Source: Aplectana chamaeleonis | Taxonomy: Eukaryota; Nematoda; Chromadorea; Rhabditida; Cosmocercidae | Direction: 5' to 3' | Length of the DNA stretch: 64,000 bases | Assembly: GCA_029168955.1 (NCBI GenBank) | Contig: JAPDOI010000701.1 | Coordinates: forward strand, 242,652-306,651 | Shown here: positions 22,336-35,318 of the stretch, piece after piece | Layout of the letters: every line of letters begins with the position of its first letter | How positions within the stretch are numbered: the first letter of the stretch is position 1 | Made by a program: the position numbers and the translations under genes | Notes under the pieces: generated by a model | The model's database searches: none | Told to the model about the DNA's origin: nothing | The model's input: only the letters and a program-made list of their open reading frames with translations

Positions 22336-24957
22336 GTGACCTTTTTGACTGAGACATGGCTGAGCTCTAAAAACGACTTAGGTGCTCTTCTAGGTGTAGT
22401 ATGTACTCAATATGAAGGAATAAGATGCGATAGGAAGTCTAAGAAGGGAGGCGGTGTCATGCTTTTGGTAAGAAAATCAATGTCTTACAATCAAGTTTTC
22501 AGCGAATCCGTGAGTGATTCTTATGAAATACTAGTTTGTGATGTATTTAACCTGAATTTCACTTCTCGCATCATAGGAATTTACAGGGCTCCCAGTTGCA
22601 GTATAGAGAAATCCCGATGCAGTTGTGCAAAGCCATAAGCGATTTTTGTTCTTGCGACTCTCCATGTATTGTCTTAGGGGACTTCAATATACCCGATTTG
22701 ACCGAACGATTTGGTAGGCTGGCGAACTCTTTTTATGACACTTTCGAGACCCACGATCTTCGACAACTAGTTCCGGCAGCTACCAGAGGCGACTCACTCC
22801 TAGACCTCGTCTTATGCAACAAAACTGATTTTGTACAAGCAATCAATGTCGTAGCCCCAATTGGGGGTAGTGATCATGCAACAGTGACATTCGCTCTTGC
22901 CGTGGAGACTATACCAGAACGACCACGATTGATTAGAGATTTTAAAAAGCTGATTTCGAGAAAATTCATGAGCACTTGAGTAACGTCGATTGGATCGGGA
23001 TCATGAAGTAGCCCAGGAACGGTTGACGAGAAGTACAGAAACTTTCATAGAAGTCATCGAGCATGTCATTGAGTTATTTGTCCCATTACGTGAAGTCTTG
23101 CCAAAAGAGCTTAATTTACCACAGCGTCTAAGAAATATGACCAAGTTCAGATCTGATATGTGGAATAGAGCTTCGGCATCCGAAAATTCGCAAGCATGGG
23201 AAAATTATGAGGCCTACAACAAAAAAGTTGAAAAAGCTCTTACAAGGTATCAGATCTATTTAGAGAGAAAGGTTATTGACTCGAATGACAAAAACAGATT
23301 TTATAGGTATGTGAGCTCTCACAGCGGTTATAAGAACTCTATTCCTAGCCTCATTGACGGGAATGGGAACGTTTTTTCATCTCCCACTGAAAAGGCCGAT
23401 CTTTTGGCGAACGAATTTCAAAAAATGTTCAGTGTGCCTCGAGAAGTCGACTCGGAGCTAGTTTTATCTGAAGATCTTGCGCTACCCCGCCATGATCAGA
23501 TGGAGCACTCTTTATGGTTTCATAAGGAAGACATTTTTGAACTTTTATCGAAGTGGCCCAATTCTTATTCAATCTCGCCGGACTTCATTCCTCTCACCTT
23601 CATAAAGAAAATATTGTACCTGATTTTGTACCCACTTGAACACATTTTCAATTTGAGCTATATGAGAGCTGAAGTTCCTGAAAGGTGGAAACATGCATTT
23701 ATCACCCCCATTTCTAAAAAAGCCCCGCTTAGCGATCCTGGAAATTACAGGCCTGTAAGTATAACCTCTATCTTCGCACGAACTTTCGAGAAAATAGTCA
23801 GAAAACACCTTGTTAGACACCTTGAGCAGAACTGCATCATTTCGGAGAATCAGTTCGGCTTTCTGAAAGGCAGATCGGCTGAGACGTCACTAATAAGTTC
23901 TTTGAACGATTGGACGAAAAATTTGGAGACCAGGAGCTTAACAGATGTGATTTATTTCGATTTCTCAAAAGCCTTTAATAGAGTCCCCATACCGAAATTA
24001 CTGCAAAAAATGGCAGTCATTGGTGTTCATCCCAGACTTATAAGTTGGGCACGAAATTTTCTATCCAACCGGACTTACCAGGTTAAACTCAATGATACTT
24101 AATCTCCAGTATATTCAGCATACAGCGGAGTTCCTCAAGGGGGCGTACTCTCACCTATATTTTTCCTAATTTATACATATGAACTTCCGGACTCCATTTC
24201 ACGTTTTGGTGTCGACTGTAAAATGTACGCAGATGATATCAAAATTTATAAGAAAGTCGAGAACTGCGAGGATTCTAGGGCGATTCAGGCCGCAATTGAT
24301 TACATAGGTAAATGGGCAGATACATGGGAGCTTCCCTTGGCCATAGAAAAATCGAACCACCTCCGGATCGGGAAAAGAAATCTTGATTTTAGTTTCACGT
24401 ATACGTTAGGAGGTCAGACTCTCACGTCCGTTTCTGAAGTGAGAGATCTAGGTTTTCAAATATCCAGTGATTTGAGTTTCAGACAGCATTACAGAAACTT
24501 GGTTAGGAAGGCTAATTATCGCACCTATAATATTTTTAAGGTACTCAGAACTAATAATCCTCAGGCGCTTCTGCGAGCTTACAAGACCTATGTGAGGCCT
24601 TTAGTTGAGAGTGGAATCACAGTCTTTAACCCCGTGAAAAAGAAGGACATTGCCCTATTGGAATCCATTCAAAATAACTACACCCGCAAACTAATGATGA
24701 GATGTTATGGACTCGCGTATTCCCAGGTGCCCAATGGTGCCGAAAGAGCTAGAATTCTGAAACTGCCTAGTCTTCATAGGAGAAGGAAAAGAGCTGATCT
24801 CATAATGATGTACAAATTACTTACTAGAAAGTTGTCTTTAGACCACGTAAAATTTTCGGAGCTCCCATTTCAAAAAGCAGGTGCAGGAAACTTAGACCCT
24901 ATATTCCAATTGCGAGGTCACAAGCTAGGTCAGGGTTTTTTACCTACCGTAGCGTGA
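22336..24957 (+). pseudogene. CR1-like LINE ORF2: AP endonuclease + reverse transcriptase, broken
   Basis: The endonuclease domain shows FLTETWLSS, SKKGGGVMLLVRK, IVLGDFNIPDL, SLLDLVL and GGSDHATVTF. The reverse transcriptase shows NYRPVSITSIFARTFEKIV, ISENQFGFLKGRSAETSL, YFDFSKAFNRVP, SGVPQGGVLSPIFFLIY and the catalytic MYADDIKIY. A CR1-type C-terminus follows. Breaks are frame changes near 22600 and 22980 and an in-frame TAA at 24100-24102, so it cannot make a full protein. ORF1 lies immediately upstream. The element ends in a TAAA-rich tail. The clade assignment (CR1/jockey-like) is from motif style only. Confidence 0.88.
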
Positions 24958-25236
24958 GCAAGTTCAATCAAATTCTAGGTGAGAATGAGTTCCTTCTGAG
25001 TGTGTCTTTGAGTGCATTCAAGTCCCTTCTAAGAAACATCTGACCTTCAATCTACTTTGTACTGATGGTTTTTTGTCCCACTTACTTCTACAATTACTTT
25101 TTGTTATTTGTTTTTGAATGTCATTTTCCGGCTAATCGGTTTTCTTTGTTTCCTCAGCGTAGGTTTTACAGTTGCGTTCAATATTTCAGTAATTCTACGA
25201 TTTTATATCAAGTTGTGTATTGCTTACGTGGACTTG

Positions 25237-25272
25237 TTCCGCGTCTCAAATAAATAAAAATAAATAAATAAA
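25237..25272 (+). repeat. TAAA-type 3' tail of the LINE
   Basis: CAAATAAATAAAAATAAATAAATAAA follows about 280 bp of 3' untranslated sequence after ORF2. A simple AAATA tail marks the 3' end used for target-primed reverse transcription and fixes the LINE boundary at about 25272. Confidence 0.75.
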
Positions 25273-25794
25273 GTTAGGCAGCAGGCAGCTCGTCAAAATC
25301 TGGAAATAGGTTTTGAATCAGGCATAAAACTTAACGAAACTTAAGCAAAAATGAGTATTGGCAGGTGCAGATGCGAAAGGAGCGATTGTTCGCATGCCAC
25401 ACGCCCTACTTCGCAGCAGACGGTCGCGTTGCGGCGATTACTGAGCAGCCGCTATCGGTCTGCAATTACCACTATGCGACCACCCACAACAAATGGGGGT
25501 CTTGTGCATTTTGCCATGTAATCGATTATATCGGGCTGTGGCTGCAGGTCACAGCTGTGCATTATCGGGAACTGTTATCCGATAATTGGATGATAAAGGG
25601 CGCGTTCTCCAAATTTTAGACATCGTCAGTGGCTGAAATTTACGCATGGAGAAAATCGAAGAGTACAGGATCCCCTCGGTTTATCATATTGCTTCTTATT
25701 TCATAAAAAAAGACACAAATCTATAAACACGTGCCCTTGAAAGATAGGTTTTCATTCATCTTTTTAATTATGTATATGTTGGCTTAGAGTCTAA

Positions 25795-28700
25795 ATGAGG
25801 GTGTGTATACAAGTCTGGTGGTACCTGCTCGTTGGTGCCCCTGCTTCTACTGAACCCAGCAGACGTTTGAGTGTACACAGGGAACGTTCGAGCGATATAG
25901 CGTGCACAACTGTATCGCGAAAGTATCCCATACATTGCATAAAGGTGTCGCCGTCCGGCACACTAAGGCCTCTGGTCCATAACACCTTAGGATCCGTACC
26001 TAAGGAGTCATGGAGTCTTTGGCCACAAGCCACAATTTCGCCACCCTGAACTGTCGATCGCTGTCGAGTGATATCCAAAAAAACTGCGCTATCCAGACTT
26101 CTGAGCTATTTCCATGCACCGTTTGCTGCTTTGCAGGAAACCCGCCTCAAGGATAGACCCGTCATCAGCGTCGGAGAGTACTGCATCTACTGCGGTAACG
26201 CTGACGATAGGAGAGTGGGAGGCTGTGCAATAGCTGTAAGGAAGAATTTTAATGGTATGGTCAAGGAGTTCGACTCAACGTCGTGTCGGAATGCATTCGT
26301 ACGACTGCGCGATCACAGAGGACTCAATCTGTGGATAGTGAGTGCTCATGCGCCCACTGAAACCGCCGAAGACAAATCGAAGGATGCGTTTTATGAGGAA
26401 CTAAATACGTTGCTGGCCAGGATACCTTGTCAACATGCTGTTGTCGTGGGGATTGACGCAAATGCGAAGATGGGACTTGATCAGGAATCCGAAGTACTCG
26501 GTAAATGGTTCTACCCAGTGGAGCAAACATCGGACAATGGCTACCGCCTTGTCGACTTTTGTGAACGCAGTGGTCTGATTATTGCATCGACATTCAAGAG
26601 GAATCATCGCCGCCATCAGCTTACGTGGCAGGGACCAGCCCAGCTACCTCCAGAAGAGCAGCGGAAGCGGAAGATGACAATTTTGAAACTACAGCTTGAC
26701 TATGTCCTGACGAGGAATATTCCAGTATCGGACATTCGAAAATCTAGAGCTGTGTGGGATGTCGCATTCGATTCGGATCACCCTCCTGTTCTGTTGAACT
26801 TCACTGCGAGGATTCATAAGAGGAAGCGTGGGGCTCAGCCTCTCCAGAGGATTGACATGACAAGTCTCAGAGATGAAGAATGCAGAAGGAATTTTCGACA
26901 ACGCGTTTCTATTCACACCGGGGTACGGACTGAGAAGAAACTTTGCGACGCGGATTCTTTTGTCAAGTGCATCCAGGACGCTTCGAAGGAGGCACTCTCG
27001 GTTGCACAGCCTAAGAAGAAGTTCGCCTACGTCTCAGAAGAAACAACATCTACCTACAACAGAGTATGTGCTCTCCGAACTGCAGGAAACTTCGTGGAGG
27101 AGAAGCGTCTGAGGAGGAAGTAGCGTTGGCAGCTTCAAAGTGACCGCGAACGAGAGTGGACGTGTAGAGCTAAGGAGTTCGAGAAGGCTTGGGAGGAGAA
27201 GAATCCGAGGAAAGCCTACACGTTGCTGCTACAGTTTAGCGGGAAGATGAAGAGATGTTCTCCTGTCTTGAACACTACAAATGGAGTTGCAGTTGCTAAT
27301 ACGACGCTGCCATATGGAAGGATTACTTTAGTTCACTACTGAATCGTCCAGCCCCATCAGTACCTCAGCTCCCGCAGAGAGCACATTACGATATCAGTGA
27401 GGAACCGCCGACTGAGTCTGAAGTTTTGAATTGTGTCCGGAAAATGAAGATTGGAAAGGCAGGTGGAGATGACAACATCACTGCTGAAATGCTGAAAGCT
27501 CTTCCTCCGTCTGGGATTCGTGAAATGACCAACACCTTCCGTGCCATATGGATGAGCGAAAGGATACCCGATTCGTGGAGACATGCGATCATCGTACCTC
27601 TTCACAAGAAGCTATCCGTCACGGATCCTAAAAACTACAGAGGAATCTCTCTACTGCGTGTCATGTACAAGGTTTTGGAACGTATCATTCTCGAGCGACT
27701 TATCAAACATCGTGAGGAAACGACCAGAGAGGAGCAAGCCGGTTTTCGACCTGGAAGATCGACCATCAACCAAGTGTTCGTCGTGAGAAGAGTAATTGAA
27801 TCGTGACAGCGGTATTCGAAGCCATTACAGCTTGCTTTTTTGGACTTTGAAGCCGCGTTCGACTCTCCTCATCGTGATCGATTGCTCAATGCTCTGCGAG
27901 TAGATGGAGTCCCGGAAAAGTATGTTCGGTTAATCGAGGACACGAACAAAGGAACAACAGCAGCAGTTCGTACACCTGTCGGATTTACGTCAGCTTTCGA
28001 GGTGAAAACAGGAGTAAGGCAAGGAGCCGTTGCAAGACCTTTTCTTTTCAACTTCGCCGTTGATGACATCATGCGTAGAGTTGCAGAACAGTTTCCTGCG
28101 GAAGTGATCCTAACACCATCAGGACGCTCCCTTGTCGACCTGGAGTACGCCGACGACATTGCGTTATTCGCTGAAAACAACGCAAGACTACAAACGACTG
28201 TGAACCTCGTTTCGAAGTATGCCGCAGCCTATGGACTTCGTCTTCGTCCCGACAAATGCAAGCAGATGTGGGTCTCTCAGAGGCCTTCAATGGGAGTTTG
28301 TGTGGACGGACAACGTATCGAACTGGTGGACGATTTCTGTTATTTGGGCTGTTTGCTGAAGAACGATGGTAGTTATGAAGCGGATATTCGACAACGATGT
28401 GCAAAAGCTACGTCTGCATTCAATTCTCTAACCAAGTGTTTGTGGTTTACCACCATCGCGAAGGAAGTCAAGTTGCGCGTCTACCTATCCGCTATTCGCC
28501 CTATCGTGATGTACGGATCGGAGACGTGGGCAGCACCGAAGACGCAGATGGAAAGGTTGGATTGCACGGAGAGGAAGCTTTTTAGGCGTTTGCTTGGATA
28601 TTTCTGGCCGCGTGTATGCCATAACGAAGACCTTTACGAGGAAATCGACGCAGTGCATCAACGCTTGACACGAGGGAGGTGCCAGCATCTCCTAAAGCCA

Positions 28701-29070
28701 TCTCAAGCAGCAATGGAAAGTCGCCTTCGACTGCTCGGGCATATACTAACAAGAACGCCGGATCGTCTCGTACAACACGCTTTAAGAATGCTTCCAAATC
28801 CTGTCTGGAAACGGCCACCTGGGCGTAGGCGAAAGTTCTGGACGGATGTGGTTAAAGAGGAATTGAAGTCACTCGGCATCGAAAGACAGTTCAGGCGCGA
28901 TGTTTCGTTTCGCAGGAGATGGAATAGTGACAGCTGGATGGAATGTGTTCAAATTGTGGCTGAAGACCGTGAAAAATGGACACGGCTGACTACTAGGACG
29001 GCACACCTCGGTGAAGATGCGGAATGACCGCGTCAGGCGAAAGCCAACCGATTAAGTCAAGTAAGTAAAG
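25795..29070 (+). mobile_element. RTE-clade non-LTR retrotransposon, nearly full length
   Basis: It begins near 25795 with a 5' region holding an 84-codon frame without a known domain, then one long ORF2. It ends with a short 3' untranslated part, GAAAGCCAACCGATTAAG, followed by TAAG-type short repeats (AAGTCAAGTAAGTAAAG) at about 29056-29070. This compact layout with a short repeat tail is typical of RTE. It lies downstream of the CR1-like LINE within the same hAT-type insertion. Confidence 0.85.
26010..29027 (+). pseudogene. RTE ORF2: AP endonuclease + reverse transcriptase with four lesions
   Basis: Endonuclease motifs: TLNCRSLSS, FAALQETRLKDRPVI (catalytic Glu), VSAHAPTE, VVVGIDANAKMG, LKLQLDYVLTR and FDSDHPPVLL. 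Reverse transcriptase motifs: KMKIGKAGGDDNITAEMLKA, IPDSWRHAIIVPLHKK, NYRGISLL, EEQAGFRPGRST, LDFEAAFDS, TGVRQGAVARPFLFN and LEYADDIALFAE (catalytic YADD). The C-terminus has GHILTRTPDRLVQHAL and PGRRRKFWTDVVKEELKS. Lesions are a frame change at the A7 run near 26077, TAG at 27121-27123 (probably once CAG), a frame change near 27305, and TGA at 27804-27806 (probably once CGA). Apart from these the protein is complete, so the copy is recent but inactive. Confidence 0.9.
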
Positions 29071-29327
29071 AGTTTAAATCAGGTTCTCCAACGATGAATG
29101 CTTTGTGTGTTCAATAGCCATGAATGTTTTGGAGAACAAGCATTTCTTCATGCCTTACTTTTCTTTCTTCTAAGAACTTTTTTCTGCCTCATCTGTGCCG
29201 ATTTTCAAAGACTAGATTTTTAACGACTAACCATTAACAACTAACGACTAATGAGGGTTTTGGTCGGTTGAACGACTAACGACTAACGAATTACAAAATT
29301 TCTATTACGCACATCCCTGCTCATTAC

Positions 29328-32300
29328 ACAGAAAAGGAGGAGTTGACCCGTCTTTTCAATTTCGAAACATTTGGGATATTTTATTCGAGCGAAAATGTCA
29401 CTAGCGGAATTCTAATTTCGACGCTCGGAGCAACTGCTTCTTTCTCGCGTTTCGAGCCTTCAATCCAAGCCGACCGCGGTGCGTAGACTGGCGCAGTGGC
29501 AAGATTGTTATCTACTACGTCAGCGGTCTAGGTTCGTGTCGGTTTCGAACTTAATTTTATGTTCAGTCGCGGCTTAAAGTAAAGGGTAATTATCTTTTTG
29601 CAAACACGGTTTTTCGACGTGTGTCGGCCTAAACTTAGCGAAACTTGATAAAACCTAAATATGCTACAATTTTGAGGTGATAACTCGAAAGCGGATTGTT
29701 TCCTCAAAGCATAGCTATAAGAAATTCAAACCTGTAGCACCTCTACGCCATCAAAACACGTTGGAAACCATTGTACGTCCTCAAAAGACTGTAGGGTCTT
29801 GACACATATTTCCTAATGCCATTCTTTGAAAAATCATCCCTTCAGAATTATTATCATCAGGACTATTTCAAGACATGCAATGCATAGACATTCTCGAAAT
29901 TCAACTAGTATAAGAATTTCGTTCTTCTTCAATCATGCTGAAGTGAAATGCTTACCAGGGGCGAAAACTCATATATTCATTTCGAATTCATTTTCAAAAA
30001 TACGCTAAAGAACTATGTGTTCTCTCAATGACGTAAAACGGGTTTGAGGACATCCTGATGACATAAAAAAGTGCCGCGAATTCTGAACTTCTATCGCCAT
30101 GTTTTGAGAAAATAACCTGATATTGAGTTATTACCGAAAAGACATTTTAAGTTACGTATTTAAAGTGCTAACCTAAACGGGGGCACTCCATTTTCCAGAC
30201 AGAACTGAATTTAGTGATGGGAAGATGACGCTACCATTCAAAGTATTTCTATAGAATTACTATATAGAAGACAACACCGATAGGTAGCGGTATCAAGCAT
30301 ATGATATTTGAGTTTTTCTACTGATTCTATGACTAAATCTGTGTGCCTCCCGTCTAGGATAGATCCCCTTGTTCACCCCTAACTTAGCACGGATTGCGAT
30401 ACATACCTATAACTCAAAGGTGAGAAAGTCTCAACGGTTCTTAGAGTAGAAGGAAGAGCCAGGCACTAGGAGACATGAAAACCACCAAATCCAATGATTG
30501 AACTCATTGGAATACGTGATGGTCGCTTGCGTGACTGAATCCCTGGACACTTTGGAGCTTTTCGCGGAAGATTCTGGAGGTGCGCAATTGCGAGTGGCGA
30601 TTATTGGCAGTGTCAGCTAGTCAGCCAGCAGCCAGCTGAGGGCTGAGTCGGACTCAGCGAGTCCGACCAGAGGGCCCCCACGCACGGACCCTCACACACA
30701 TCGATCGCCTCCCGCACGGGAGTATTGTTTTCAGGCGCTGCGGCTCCAGCTTACATCTCCTGACGATTCAAACTGATTCCTACACACCCCTTGTAACCCC
30801 GACCTAATCAACGGATTCATAGGCTGGGAAATTAGATTTGCACCAATCCATTCATCGTTACAATTCTGCCTTGGGTAATCCGAACATCCCTAGTAAGGTC
30901 TGGCAGGCTTCGGTTCTTTTGTGTTGAAGTGTGGGGAGATGTTAAGATCTGAAGTAAACGGTGTTTTTCATTGAGAATTCTTCATTTCTTCTTAAGAGCA
31001 GCTTCTTTCACCTGAAACATTTATTGTCGATTGTTCTGATACGTGATGCCTGGGAGAGTGAGGCATTTCTTAGTATTCTTATCCAAAAACCATTGTTCAA
31101 ATCTTATCCGTATACATACATCATACATGTGTTTTCGTTTCGTTTCTTTCAAGTTGCTTCATCCCAACATTTGCTCATTATTTCCCCTCAATTTCACATT
31201 GTTTTCCCTCAACACCACAGTGAGGTGTGTCGTTATCTTTAATTTGTTAGACTCCATAAACGAGAAAAAGGGATAAAAACGGGAAACTTTTTCTTCGCGA
31301 ACCTCTTGCCTCGATATTGCGAACTATGAAAATCTCACAAACTAACGACTCAATCTCTAGTTGAAAAACTCACAACCGTATGAGACTTACAATGATTTGG
31401 ATGACGCAGTAACCGTTGAGAAAGCGTGGACCGCATCGGAGGACTGCTTTTTCTTTACACGTGGGATCGAATGTCTGCCAAGGTGGTGATTAGGCTTCGG
31501 AATGATAATTTGAACATCCTTTTGTTTCAGGTGAATCAATTTTGTTGAAGAAAAAGTTGAGAGGGTCGTATTTTCCATGCTAAGACCACATTTTGAATTC
31601 AAACGTAAATTCGAACACGATCTGGTTTCGCGGAAATCAACCAAGAGCTTTGCTAGAGGAGGAAATGCGCTTTTGAATTGGAAATCACATTTTACCAAGA
31701 GCAGTTTGATGGAAGAAGAAAACGCTTTGTAAAAATGCGGCAATAAATGTGCGGCAACCCAGTACGTATGGGGGGGGGTCTGGTTCAATCACAATTTACT
31801 ATTGAATCACGGATTTTCAATTTGAGGAGGAGATTCGAGATTTGAAAAGTCGAAAACCAGGTCCATTTTTTAGTTCTTCTGCTTGTGTTGGAGAATTTCG
31901 CGCTTATCGCAATGGTGTCTCCAGAATTGCTCAGATATCACTATGAAAAGAGTTATGGTCCTTCAGTGATCGGGAAATCGACTGGCGAGAAACTTGTGGA
32001 CAAGTTGCCTCGGGCCGGTGTTTTCTCGTTACTCGCGGCCATCGCACTGGAGTAGAGTACAAATTATGAAGTTGGACCGATAAATAATAGAAAAACATAG
32101 ATTTTGATTTAAATTCATCGTTCGTCTCTTTCCTATTTAAAGCGAAAGCTTGCTGGGTTGAGATTCATGGACGCAAACCGTGGGCTGCAGCTGGGTTCGC
32201 CTTCAATGATTGCGTACTATTTCCACCGCAAACCCCACTGTAGCCCACGGTTAACCGTTCATGAATTCCAACACTGGTGGGCGTCACTCATTTTTTTTTC

Positions 32301-35300
32301 GTTTTGGAGGACGTGGTCGACTTTTTCCTCGCATATTCGAGAGAAATTCGATTTCGCGCTCGGTTGGGTTGCTATACGCGACGGTCAAAGTATAATATCA
32401 GAATTTCTCCTGAGGTCGAACTGTACCTTTATGTTTATTCAACGTAAGTATAATCTTTTTTTTTGGTAGAGGATTTTATTGTTTCCTAGCAACCAGTTTT
32501 TCCTCACAGTAAACTCCAAATGCCGTGCAGTACCGATTGCCACAATGGCATGAAGTGATGACATCAGTTGGATTGCTAAATCAGACCGACCGGCTCAAAC
32601 TCTCAAATGAGAATTGCGGAGTATTTTGTGGCTTTGTCGGTACCGCACGAAATTTTTCGTCTAGTTTTCCTTACTTAGCATTTGCTCACTAGCAGATCGT
32701 TTGTAGAAGTGTTGTTAACTTCGACGAAGAATCCCACTCTTGATTGAGTTTTACATTTGGGTAAGGATTCACATTTTGCTTGCTCTCTTTTTCTATTTTG
32801 CACATTTTAGAAGTGTCGACAACCGTGGTTAAAATGATCTTGCGGATGCTTTTCTCTACTCTAAAGGGCAGTTTTCCCTCATTCGCATTGAATTCCTTAC
32901 GGACTGCCGAAATCGATGTTGTTTCAGCATTAATCATGTACTATTTCGTTATCCATGCAATATCGCTCGTAAATTTTGGTTTGAGTTCATGTGACGACGC
33001 TTTCTCTCGATTTTGGCTCCTTCTTGCTACAAATCTTTTGGAATTCATCCCATAAAAAAAATCCGAAAAGACTACCAGGCTCTTGATGAGAAGGGCGATC
33101 CGTCTTCAAACGATTGATAGAGCTGAGCTTAGAGCCACACAAAAGGAGTTCTGGAGGAAATTGTTTTCTACTGTGCAGTATGCAAGTGCCGTACAGATGC
33201 ATCTGCACAGCGCTTTTACTGTTGATTCGACCGTCAAATAACATGGAAAACATCTATGGCACAAACTCCACGTGCAGAAAAACTTTAGAAATGGTACTGA
33301 CTAACTCTGAGAAAATCTGTGGTGACGGCACCGCAATGCAGCCCTGTAGGTGCCTTTTATGCATATACACGGTGCCTTTACTACGAATCGCCCTGCGTGC
33401 ACGCCGATAGCGAAGTAGACTCCGCAATCTCACTTCGCTGAAGAGCCGATCGCCGCGTCTACTGAGCGTTGACGCCGCTTAGGTGTTTTTCAAGACGCCT
33501 ACGCGACCTCGCTGCAAAGCCTCCGAAGTGAGTCGAGTATAATTGCCCTCACCAAATAAGGGATATCGAATAGTTGTTTTTTAAGCAACACACCGATACA
33601 GCTGACGATACAGCTTTCCAGTTTTCGCCAGTCACCCATTTTACACGTTTTCTTCGGAATCCTTTGCTTTGAAATGGTACTCGAACGATTCGTTCCTTTA
33701 TGAATTTTAGCTTTCGAAACCCATACGAATGCGGAAATCGATAAAACGTAATCCGAAAAAATTACCATGCTAATCAAACACAAATTGCATACATCTAGCT
33801 TTGATAATTAAATGTAGCAATCTCGATGAAAACCTCATCCAGGGTAATCGGACAATAAATGAGTTTAACTAGTCTTCATGACAGCTGCGTTGAAAAATAG
33901 ACACAGAATCTCCCGAGAACCATTAACGCTATGCATATGACTACAGATTTCAACAGTCATGGTTTTCGCTGCACTGTCAAAGTTCGAGTCTTTGAATCGT
34001 TTTGTTCCAAGACTACCCAGCATTTAGAGAAGTGTTCGCCATTTAGGGGCGCGATGCCAGGATGAAGTGCAATACCGGATATTATCGTTTGCGTTTTGGG
34101 CACAAAACGGCGTTTTTATGCTTATTTGTCAACACTCTGACTCAAAATAGACCATTCGTTGATCTAAAAAGACATCTGAAGTCAGCATCGAGAGCCCTTT
34201 TTTAGGTGACAAATTGCTTTCTCTGGAACAATCTACTAAGGAAAAATTAGCCTTTACACAATCAACACGAGAAACGCTTTCAAACTTGAAGCAGTGATGA
34301 GTGAATGTGTTCATGGTCACGCCTATATGCTTTGTTCAAGAGTAAGCCATAAGCCATTTTAGAAGAAAAAACGCTCGCTGTTAATTCCAAAAGTGTCTTC
34401 ATATCCCCCAGGAACGTAAGAAAATATGGTTTTCGAGTAATTCGAGCGGTCGGTCATTCGAAAAAAAGCTTCCGAAACAAACAAAAACGGAAACAAAGTC
34501 TGTGACTCGATTGAAGTGAATTTTTTTTAAGATTTCGTCAAGTACACAGCGTAATAGACTTGGAATCGGATCGAATAATTTATCGAACCATAATCGCATT
34601 ATCTATTTTATACTAGAGTACTCGAATATTCTATTCATCTGGGAACTAAAAATGTCGGACTTCTCGAGATTTTGATTAATTCATGAAATTCAAATATCCG
34701 CTTGCTTAAGGATTCATTCAAATAAATTTCGTGTTCGGTTTTTTCAATTGTTCGATAATTGTGAAAACTCTTTAAAAAACCTTTTAAAAAAACTGTTCAA
34801 AAAGGAGTATTCGCTCATTCCGGGTCACCGGCTTCGAATATTCTGTCATTGAAAAAAATGTGCAAAAAATTCTATGAAATAATCGAAAAGTGGAACCGAA
34901 TAGGCCGAATGATTTTCCTAGTATTAATACCAAACGGATAGAGTAAGTTTTCCAGATAAGTTCACTCATTCGGATCTTTTGAAAAGTTTTTACTTGAAAT
35001 TCTCATTCAATCGGGCAATTCAAAAAGAGATAATTGAATTACACTCCCTCATTCATAAGGTTCAAATAGACAATTTTCTGAAAACTCGTTCATTTGAAAA
35101 TTCCTGACAAATGCAATTTCAATTTTGAATTTTTCGAGAACAATATGAAACTGTTTTCTGAAGATGCAATATTCTTTCGTTTATTTGAAAATTTGTGTCC
35201 AATGACCAAGTTTACTCGGCCCTCTATCTAAGGGATGAACTCCCAAATTCAGGCAACTCCGAAAAACACCCGAAAATTCAAGAATGTAACAAATGCCATT

Positions 35301-35318
35301 GTTTCTGAGATCGTGGTT
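29328..35318. other. 6-kb stretch without a recognised gene
   Basis: Around 29494-29560 is a second tRNA-like segment (TGGCGCAGTGG, then GGTTCGTGTCGG), too diverged to call. At 30648-30668 is a perfect hairpin, GTCGGACTC-AGC-GAGTCCGAC. 32170-32255 contains an inverted pair (CAAACCGTGGGCT and AGCCCACGGTT). 31.9-32.1 kb vaguely resembles the interior of family C MITEs. Open frames on the minus strand (for instance 31387-31788) have no domain or clear splice sites. Confidence 0.45.

Larger units (their letters stand above)
20561..29319. mobile_element. 8.76-kb hAT-type insertion with 8-bp TSD, carrying two LINEs
   Basis: The left terminus is CAGGGATGTGCGTAATTACG. The right terminus is ATTACGCACATCCCTG, its inverse over 16 bp. 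The flanks carry a perfect 8-bp duplication, CTCATTAC, at 20553-20560 and 29320-29327. Subterminal DNA on both sides is rich in GACTAACGACTAACGA. No hAT transposase (BED finger or dimerisation domain) is visible. I therefore read it as a non-autonomous element that received a CR1-like LINE and an RTE after insertion. The alternative, that it moved with this cargo, is less likely. Unassigned filler lies at 20600-21100, 25273-25790 and 29070-29220. Confidence 0.82.

Noticed and set aside
20561..29319. Idea that the large hAT-type insertion encodes its own transposase
   Set aside because: All long coding sequence inside belongs to the two LINEs. No hAT catalytic or BED-type motif is visible in the remaining DNA.
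31387..31788. 133-codon minus-strand frame
   Set aside because: No recognisable domain and no convincing splice sites. It could be an unknown exon but I have no positive evidence.
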